A stretch of 20,264 nt of DNA from Atopobiaceae bacterium (GTDB taxonomy: Bacteria > Actinomycetota > Coriobacteriia > Coriobacteriales > Atopobiaceae): the NCBI GenBank assembly GCA_017510875.1, contig JAFWLX010000003.1, positions 1-20,264 of the forward strand, given 5' to 3'. The notes beneath the pieces are model-generated. The model was not told the DNA's origin and searched no databases. It saw only the letters and a program-made list of their open reading frames with translations. Shown here piece by piece: positions 16,138-20,264 of this stretch (within the stretch, counting starts at the first letter, position 1; each line of letters begins with the position of its first letter). Made by a program: the position numbers and the translations under genes.

Positions 16138-17847
16138 ATGCCAGAACACACTTTGGGGCGCAAGCCCCTACGGACCCTTGTGCTTGCGCTTTTGCTGCTT
16201 GCAAGCCTCCTGAGTGTCCCACTGACGCCCGCATTCGCTGAGGGTGACGTCCATCATCTAGTCTTTGCCTCCGACTACCACAATACCGAGGGAACCATTG
16301 CCACCGCGCTTGAAGGTATGCCACAAGACACCGAGTATGTGAGCATGATTGGTGACATGGTTGGTAGCGGCATGCGGGACATGGCGCCTGAGTATCAGTC
16401 CAGCATGATACTTGGGCTTGTGCAGGAATCCCTTCCGGGCATTACGGCCGACCGGTTCTCCATTGTCTGGGGTAGCCATGACGCAAACGTGCAGGACGAT
16501 GACAACGTGGTCAAATGCAATGGCGGTTACGGATCCAGCGTCATCTATGAGGGTGTGAACGGCGATGGGACGACCGCCTACTATATCTACGCTATCGGAT
16601 TCTACGAGATGGGCCAAGGCGGGACTACCAGCAGCGATGCGGCTATAGCGTTTAAGGGTTGGGTGGATGGCGTTGACAAGACGATTCCCATCATTGTGCT
16701 GTGCCACATGCCCATACAGTCATTGCGTGCGGACAACAAGGGCGCAATCTATTGGAACGAAGCGCTCAACTATGCCGCCACAGGTGTTGACGGCATAACC
16801 AATGAGGACGCTGTGGCGCAGATCGAGCGCAATGTCATCTTTCTCTGCGCCCACAATCATACCGTCAGCAACAGCGAATTCTATTTTCCAGCAGGAAGCA
16901 CCATGAGCGTGCAGGTGGATACCAGCGATGAATCCGGAGATGACGAGATGCCTCCAGCACCTCCTGCGGACATGCCAGAGCTGACAGAAGAGCTGCTGGA
17001 CCAGCTTGATTCTGGCTCAACTGAAGGCGTCGACGATTCGCTGCTCCAAGCTCTGCCTCGACCTCCGCGCAGGGAGCCCAAGGGTGTGGCATCGCGCGTC
17101 TACTACACCTCCCTGGTAGCGGGTTACCTCAAAACCAATTCAAATGCCACGCTATTGACCATAGAAGATGAAGACATCACGCTTCAGAAGTTCAGTGGTG
17201 GTCAGCAGGTTGACCTGGGGGTTAACGGGCAGACCGAAGAGCCCGTGACTGGATCGGTGGTCATCCCGCAGTTCACGCATGCAGACCAGGTCAATCATGG
17301 CTCGGTGCAGATTGCGGCAGTAGATGAGGCGGAGGCCGTTCTTGACGGGGCAGAGTTTGGCCTATTTTTAGAGGACGAGCAGATAGCCACCTTCCAAGGA
17401 GGGACGTTTGAGATCTCAAGTGCCAACGAGAGCTTGGCCCAACTGTTGCCTGCGGCGGGGGAGACCCTGACGCTCACGCTGCGAGAGACTGTTGCACCGC
17501 AGGGTTACGAGCGGTCTGGGGCCGAGCATGCGCTTGTCATCAGCGCTACGCAAGAGGATACCTTTGACGCTGAAAGCCGCAGGTACGTGACAACGATTAC
17601 GTACGAGATGCGTATCGATGACAAAGATCGTTTGCTTGTTGCGCACACAAAGCACGGGGTTACGCCCGCAAGTGTCACGATCACGCCGGTTGCTGACAAG
17701 TCAACAGCGGCTACGACAGTAGCCAGAATTGCCCAGTCGTCAGCAAAGGCGCTTCCCAAGACCGGCGACGTGTCACCTATACCCTATGCTGCCGTGATTG
17801 CTGCTATTGGTGTGGCGCTGCTCGCTACGGCAGTTACGCGCGCCTGA
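16138..17847 (+). CDS. Sortase-anchored calcineurin-like phosphoesterase with SpaA-like module
   Basis: A 569-residue secreted metallophosphoesterase predicted to sit on the cell wall; its substrate is unknown. Residues 1-34 are a signal peptide (cleavage near AFA-EG). The calcineurin-like metal motifs are in order: SDYHN (45-49, Asp46 and His48), GD (72-73), GSHD (112-115, for the usual GNHD), CHMP (189-192) and AHNHT (238-242, for the usual GHxH). An acidic, proline-rich stretch (262-315) interrupts the region before the final strands VYYTSLVAGYLKTN (321-334). Residues 385-505 resemble a SpaA/Cna-B prealbumin-like fold (LDGAEFGLF, LRETVAPQGY). LPKTG (539-543), a hydrophobic segment and a terminal Arg-Ala form the sorting signal. 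AAAGGAG at 16127-16133 supports the start. It lies 78 bp after the signalling gene with no clear terminator between, so read-through is possible. Its 3' end overlaps the convergent thioesterase gene. Confidence 0.9.
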   Translation: MPEHTLGRKPLRTLVLALLLLASLLSVPLTPAFAEGDVHHLVFASDYHNTEGTIATALEGMPQDTEYVSMIGDMVGSGMRDMAPEYQSSMILGLVQESLPGITADRFSIVWGSHDANVQDDDNVVKCNGGYGSSVIYEGVNGDGTTAYYIYAIGFYEMGQGGTTSSDAAIAFKGWVDGVDKTIPIIVLCHMPIQSLRADNKGAIYWNEALNYAATGVDGITNEDAVAQIERNVIFLCAHNHTVSNSEFYFPAGSTMSVQVDTSDESGDDEMPPAPPADMPELTEELLDQLDSGSTEGVDDSLLQALPRPPRREPKGVASRVYYTSLVAGYLKTNSNATLLTIEDEDITLQKFSGGQQVDLGVNGQTEEPVTGSVVIPQFTHADQVNHGSVQIAAVDEAEAVLDGAEFGLFLEDEQIATFQGGTFEISSANESLAQLLPAAGETLTLTLRETVAPQGYERSGAEHALVISATQEDTFDAESRRYVTTITYEMRIDDKDRLLVAHTKHGVTPASVTITPVADKSTAATTVARIAQSSAKALPKTGDVSPIPYAAVIAAIGVALLATAVTRA

Positions 17848-18241
17848 AGCAGGTTGCCGTCATGCGAGCGATTCTGTTCCCTAAATCGTCAGTCACCTCG
17901 ACTGTGTAGAAGCCCAGGCTGCGGCCGCTCTTGTCGACATCTGCCGTGGCAATAAGCCGGGTGCCCTTTGCCATCGAGAAGTATTCGATGGAGCTCTGAA
18001 CAGAGACGGTCGGCTTCTCGCCGATATTGCAGGCGATGGCTAGCGCAAAGTCCGCCAGCGTGAAGATTGCCCCGCCCATGACGTGACCCTGCGCGTTCAT
18101 GTGCTGGGGGCCGATGGTGAAGGCGCAGACGCTGTGGCCAAAGGACGCCTCTATCACCTCGCAGCCGCAGGCCTCAGAGGCAAAACGGTCATTTCCGAAG
18201 TAATCACGGACCTCTTCGATGGAGTTTGTTTCGTCCAGCAT
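17834..18241 (-). CDS. Hotdog-fold thioesterase (PaaI-like)
   Basis: A 135-residue cytoplasmic protein of the PaaI/YiiD-type hotdog thioesterase group, predicted to hydrolyse acyl-CoA or aryl-CoA thioesters; the substrate is not visible from sequence. The family signature is the segment HMNAQGHVMGGAIFTLADFA (47-66), with the conserved Asn49, Gly56-Gly57 and Asp64 on the hotdog helix. The last strands read SIEYFSMAKG and GFYTVEVTDDLGN. The start at 18241 is chosen because AAGGAGG (18246-18252) lies 4 nt upstream. An in-frame upstream extension of 40 residues (to 18361) lacks a ribosome site and family similarity. The stop lies 14 bp inside the end of the convergent phosphoesterase gene. No acyl-CoA pathway genes are adjacent, so the physiological role stays open. 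Confidence 0.88.
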   Translation of the reverse strand: MLDETNSIEEVRDYFGNDRFASEACGCEVIEASFGHSVCAFTIGPQHMNAQGHVMGGAIFTLADFALAIACNIGEKPTVSVQSSIEYFSMAKGTRLIATADVDKSGRSLGFYTVEVTDDLGNRIARMTATCFRRA

Positions 18242-18245
18242 GGCG

Positions 18246-18252
18246 CCTCCTT
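18246..18252 (-). promoter_or_regulatory. Ribosome binding site that decides the thioesterase start
   Basis: AAGGAGG on the minus strand lies 4 nt before ATG 18241. No comparable site precedes the longer in-frame reading. Confidence 0.8.
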
Positions 18253-18266
18253 CTCGCGGTAACGTG

Positions 18267-18294
18267 AGTATGCTATCAGGGCATGACCCGCCAA
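18267..18294 (-). promoter_or_regulatory. Weak candidate promoter of the thioesterase gene
   Basis: On the minus strand TTGGCG (18289-18294) and CATACT (18267-18272) are 16 bp apart, each with 4 of 6 consensus bases, and lie just upstream of the ribosome site. Confidence 0.25.
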
Positions 18295-18367
18295 GGAGCA
18301 TCCGTAACATTGTGGGACAAATTAGTAACGCATGCGACACTCCACCAGAGGGGCGGCACACCGCAAG

Positions 18368-18380
18368 CCTGTATAATGTG
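18368..18380 (+). promoter_or_regulatory. Candidate -10 region (perfect TATAAT) upstream of the aldo/keto reductase
   Basis: CCTGTATAATGTG contains a perfect TATAAT (18372-18377). No -35 match lies 16-18 bp upstream. The same 13-mer with one change precedes the GH13 operon (9568-9580). It lies about 295 bp before the reductase ATG, implying a long leader. Confidence 0.45.
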
Positions 18381-18655
18381 AGGGCAATTGCGACAGCTGC
18401 GATGACGGGCTAAGTCGAGAAGGAAGCGCTGCATATTTGCAGTAGTGCAGACCAGATTTGCCCGATTGTCGTCTGTCCTGAAAAAGATACGTATCCCCCA
18501 AAGCCCTTGGTTGTCGTTTGCAACATCTACTATGGCCTGCCCGTAAAAGCATGCGTGAGGGGCATGGATAGGTGTACACGATTGGCATTGGTAATTGCAG
18601 CTAGAAGCGTGTACCCTTACACCAAGAGAGAATGCGCTCACATGCATCCCACCAA

Positions 18656-18664
18656 GGAGAGGAG
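18656..18664 (+). promoter_or_regulatory. Ribosome binding site that decides the reductase start
   Basis: GGAGAGGAG lies 7 nt before ATG 18672. The in-frame ATG at 18642 and the further in-frame extension to 18507 have no comparable site. Confidence 0.75.
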
Positions 18665-18671
18665 TACGGTC

Positions 18672-19808
18672 ATGGATTTTATGCCCCAGAAGAAGCTTGG
18701 CTTTGGCCTTATGCGCATGCCGCTTTTGGACCCAAATGATGCTGCCAACGTAGACATAGAGCAGGTCAAGCAGATGGTCGACCTGTTTATGGCCAAGGGC
18801 TTCACGTACTTTGACACTGCCTGGATGTACAACGGCTTTGCCAGCGAGCGCGTGGCAAAGGAGGCGCTTGTCGACCGCTATCCGCGTGAGAGCTTTACGC
18901 TGGCAACCAAGCTGCACAACGGGTTCTTCGACTCGCTCGAGGGACGCGACGAGGTCTTCAACCAGCAGCTCGAGAAGACCGGTGCCGGCTACTTCGACTA
19001 CTACCTGCTGCACGGCATCGAGGCGGGCAGCTACCCGCACTACGAGAAGTACGACTGCTTCCAGTGGCTGCTCGACAAGAAGGCTGCGGGCTTGGTGCGC
19101 CACGCCGGCTTCTCCTACCACGACAGCCCCGAGCTGCTGGACGAGATCCTCACCAAGCATCCCGAGATGGAGTTTGTGCAGCTTCAGATTAACTACCTCG
19201 ACTGGGAGAGCGAGTGGATCCAGTCGCGCGCTTGCTACGAGGTGGCACAAAGGCACGGCAAGCCCGTCATCGTAATGGAGCCCATCAAGGGCGGGACCTT
19301 GGCCAACGTACCTGCTGAGGCCGAGGCGCTGCTCAAGGGCATGGAGCCCAGCCTCTCCGTCGCCAGCTGGGCTATCCGCTTTGCGGCGAGCCTGCCAGGT
19401 GTGATGTGCGTGCTCTCTGGCATGAGCAGCCTTGCCCAGATGGAGGACAACCTCTCTTACATGGCTGACTTCCATCCACTGACCGAGGCCGAGCGAGACA
19501 CCTGTTTTAAGGTGGCCGACCTCATCAACGCCCAGACGGCCATCGCCTGCACGGCCTGCCACTACTGCACCGACGGTTGCCCGATGCACATCTGCATCCC
19601 CGAGTACTTCTCGCTCTACAACGAGGACATGCGCGACGACCTCGAGCACAAGGGCTGGACCATCAACTTCACCAACTACGGGAAGCTTGCCGAAGAGTTC
19701 GGCCGCGCGAGCGACTGCATCGGCTGCGGTCAGTGCGAGGAGATGTGCCCGCAGCACCTGCCCATCATCGAGACGCTGGAGAAGGTGGCTGCCCACTTCG
19801 AGCAATAG
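18672..19808 (+). CDS. Aldo/keto reductase with C-terminal Fe-S cluster motifs (COG1453-type)
   Basis: A 378-residue cytoplasmic oxidoreductase of the aldo/keto reductase superfamily with a ferredoxin-like tail; the natural substrate is unknown. The barrel shows GFGLMRMPL (10-18), FDTAWMYNGFASE (47-59, catalytic Asp48 and Tyr53), Lys80 in ATKLHN and His114 in YYLLHGIE, the expected catalytic tetrad. The C-terminus carries two cysteine groups: Cys293, 296, 299, 303 (CTACHYCTDGCP) and Cys349, 352, 355, 359 (CIGCGQCEEMCP), which would bind up to two [4Fe-4S] clusters, typical of this subfamily in anaerobes. Start 18672 is chosen by its Shine-Dalgarno; the extension to 18507 does not resemble the family. 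Codon use shifts after about codon 80 toward C-ending codons. The gene is monocistronic, ending in a strong hairpin, and divergent from the thioesterase gene. Confidence 0.93.
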   Translation: MDFMPQKKLGFGLMRMPLLDPNDAANVDIEQVKQMVDLFMAKGFTYFDTAWMYNGFASERVAKEALVDRYPRESFTLATKLHNGFFDSLEGRDEVFNQQLEKTGAGYFDYYLLHGIEAGSYPHYEKYDCFQWLLDKKAAGLVRHAGFSYHDSPELLDEILTKHPEMEFVQLQINYLDWESEWIQSRACYEVAQRHGKPVIVMEPIKGGTLANVPAEAEALLKGMEPSLSVASWAIRFAASLPGVMCVLSGMSSLAQMEDNLSYMADFHPLTEAERDTCFKVADLINAQTAIACTACHYCTDGCPMHICIPEYFSLYNEDMRDDLEHKGWTINFTNYGKLAEEFGRASDCIGCGQCEEMCPQHLPIIETLEKVAAHFEQ

Positions 19809-19826
19809 GAACAATCTATCCACGTG

Positions 19827-19870
19827 CGACGAGGCCGCTGCGCCCCTTTAGTGGCGCAGCGGCCTCGTCG
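19827..19870 (+). terminator. 18-bp perfect hairpin terminator of the aldo/keto reductase gene
   Basis: A perfect 18-bp GC-rich inverted repeat (19827-19844 and 19853-19870) with an 8-nt loop starts 19 bp after the reductase stop. The stem is followed by a short, impure T-rich stretch (TGCCCTCTTTG). The next gene starts 41 bp further on and is therefore probably a separate transcription unit. Confidence 0.85.
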
Positions 19871-19911
19871 TGCCCTCTTTGCGCTATCCTTTCAGCTATG
19901 AAGGAGGCGAC

Positions 19912-20264
19912 ATGTGCGAGCTCTTTGGCATCAACTCTCGACGGCCCGTTCTGGCCAACGAGCATCTTCGGACGTTCTTTGAGGACAGCGTGTGGCACCC
20001 GCACGGCTGGGGACTCTCTTGGCGCGAGAACGGAAGCGTTGTCCTATACAAAGAGGAGCTTCGTGCAGTAGACTCCGTTCTTCTCAGGGACGTGCTGGAC
20101 ACACCAATTTGTTCGGCAAATGTGGTTGCACATATTAGAAACGCAACAAAAGGCATACCCACCTACAACAACTGCCACCCCTTTGTGAGAGAAGATGCAA
20201 GCGGCTGCTCTTGGGTCATCGCGCACAATGGGACCATCCTTGACAACCGCCTGACTGATGGGTA
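19912..20264 (+). CDS. Class II glutamine amidotransferase, N-terminal part (cut by window end)
   Basis: The first 117 codons of an open gene with no stop before the window edge. The product is a class II (Ntn-type) glutamine amidotransferase resembling the YafJ/EgtC group: the initiator Met is followed directly by Cys2, the expected nucleophile after Met removal (MCELFGINS). Further family marks are HPHGWGLS (29-36), HIRNATKG (74-81), NCHPF (87-91) and AHNGT (104-108), which form the glutamine site. Such enzymes release ammonia from glutamine, but the acceptor reaction of this subgroup is mostly unknown. AAGGAGG (19901-19907) lies 4 nt before ATG and fixes the start. A TATCCT hexamer at 19885-19890 may be a -10 box. 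The gene follows the reductase terminator by about 40 bp. Confidence 0.88.
   Translation, partial: MCELFGINSRRPVLANEHLRTFFEDSVWHPHGWGLSWRENGSVVLYKEELRAVDSVLLRDVLDTPICSANVVAHIRNATKGIPTYNNCHPFVREDASGCSWVIAHNGTILDNRLTDG

Larger units (their letters stand above)
18242..18671. other. Divergent intergenic region between thioesterase and aldo/keto reductase
   Basis: These 430 bp hold no supported gene. They contain the thioesterase ribosome site and a candidate promoter (18267-18294, minus), a perfect TATAAT at 18372-18377 (plus), a CTGCA-tatt-TGCAG hairpin (18429-18442), GGGCAA/TTGCCC complementary blocks (18382-18387 and 18458-18463), a GATACGTATC palindrome (18486-18495) and paired GTACACG/CGTGTAC elements (18574-18580 and 18608-18614). 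If TATAAT is the reductase promoter, its leader is close to 290 nt long. Confidence 0.6.

Noticed and set aside
18242..18361. 40-residue N-terminal extension of the thioesterase
   Set aside because: No ribosome site upstream and no hotdog similarity; the start at 18241 has a strong AAGGAGG.
18507..18671. 55-residue N-terminal extension of the aldo/keto reductase
   Set aside because: Aldo/keto reductases begin close to the GFGLMRMP strand, and only ATG 18672 has a good ribosome site.
18276..19823. 515-residue minus-strand frame over the aldo/keto reductase
   Set aside because: A long antisense open frame produced by GC-rich codon bias; the plus strand has the full reductase motifs and a matching terminator.

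Overview
The window looks like a chromosomal segment of a Gram-positive, moderately GC-rich bacterium. Two proteins end in LPKT-type sortase signals, ribosome binding sites are strong AGGAGG-like sequences, and no outer-membrane genes are seen. My best guess is a Coriobacteriia member (Olsenella/Atopobium/Collinsella-like), inferred from the overall style of the genes and not from any marker gene. No rRNA, tRNA, IS element, phage gene or CRISPR array was found.

Layout: (1) 309-3947, a very large sortase-anchored subtilisin-like protease carrying IPT/TIG and Kelch-like regions. (2) 3982-5378, two minus-strand genes: a class III polyphosphate kinase 2 and a small YkvA/DUF1232 membrane protein with its own strong terminator. 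(3) 5611-17847, five plus-strand genes. Two are giant soluble cyclic-di-GMP signalling proteins (PAS/GGDEF/EAL composites of 1291 and 1329 residues). They enclose a two-gene operon of a membrane-anchored GH13 alpha-glucanase-type enzyme and a His-rich TPR/Sel1 protein, and are followed by a sortase-anchored calcineurin-like phosphoesterase with a SpaA-like module. (4) 17834-18241, a minus-strand hotdog thioesterase whose 3' end overlaps the phosphoesterase gene by 14 bp. (5) 18672-19808, an aldo/keto reductase with two C-terminal Fe-S cysteine clusters, closed by an 18-bp hairpin terminator. (6) 19912 to the window end, the start of a class II glutamine amidotransferase, cut by the edge.

How the genes may work together: each signalling protein has an intact EAL phosphodiesterase domain, one canonical GGDEF cyclase domain without an inhibitory I-site, and one degenerate GGDEF domain. 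Each therefore looks bifunctional, with many PAS or GAF sensor domains and no membrane segment. The neighbours are cell-surface or membrane-anchored hydrolases (protease, glycosidase, phosphatase). A working hypothesis is that this is a c-di-GMP-linked surface-enzyme locus. That link rests on gene proximity only; no c-di-GMP riboswitch or PilZ receptor was recognised.
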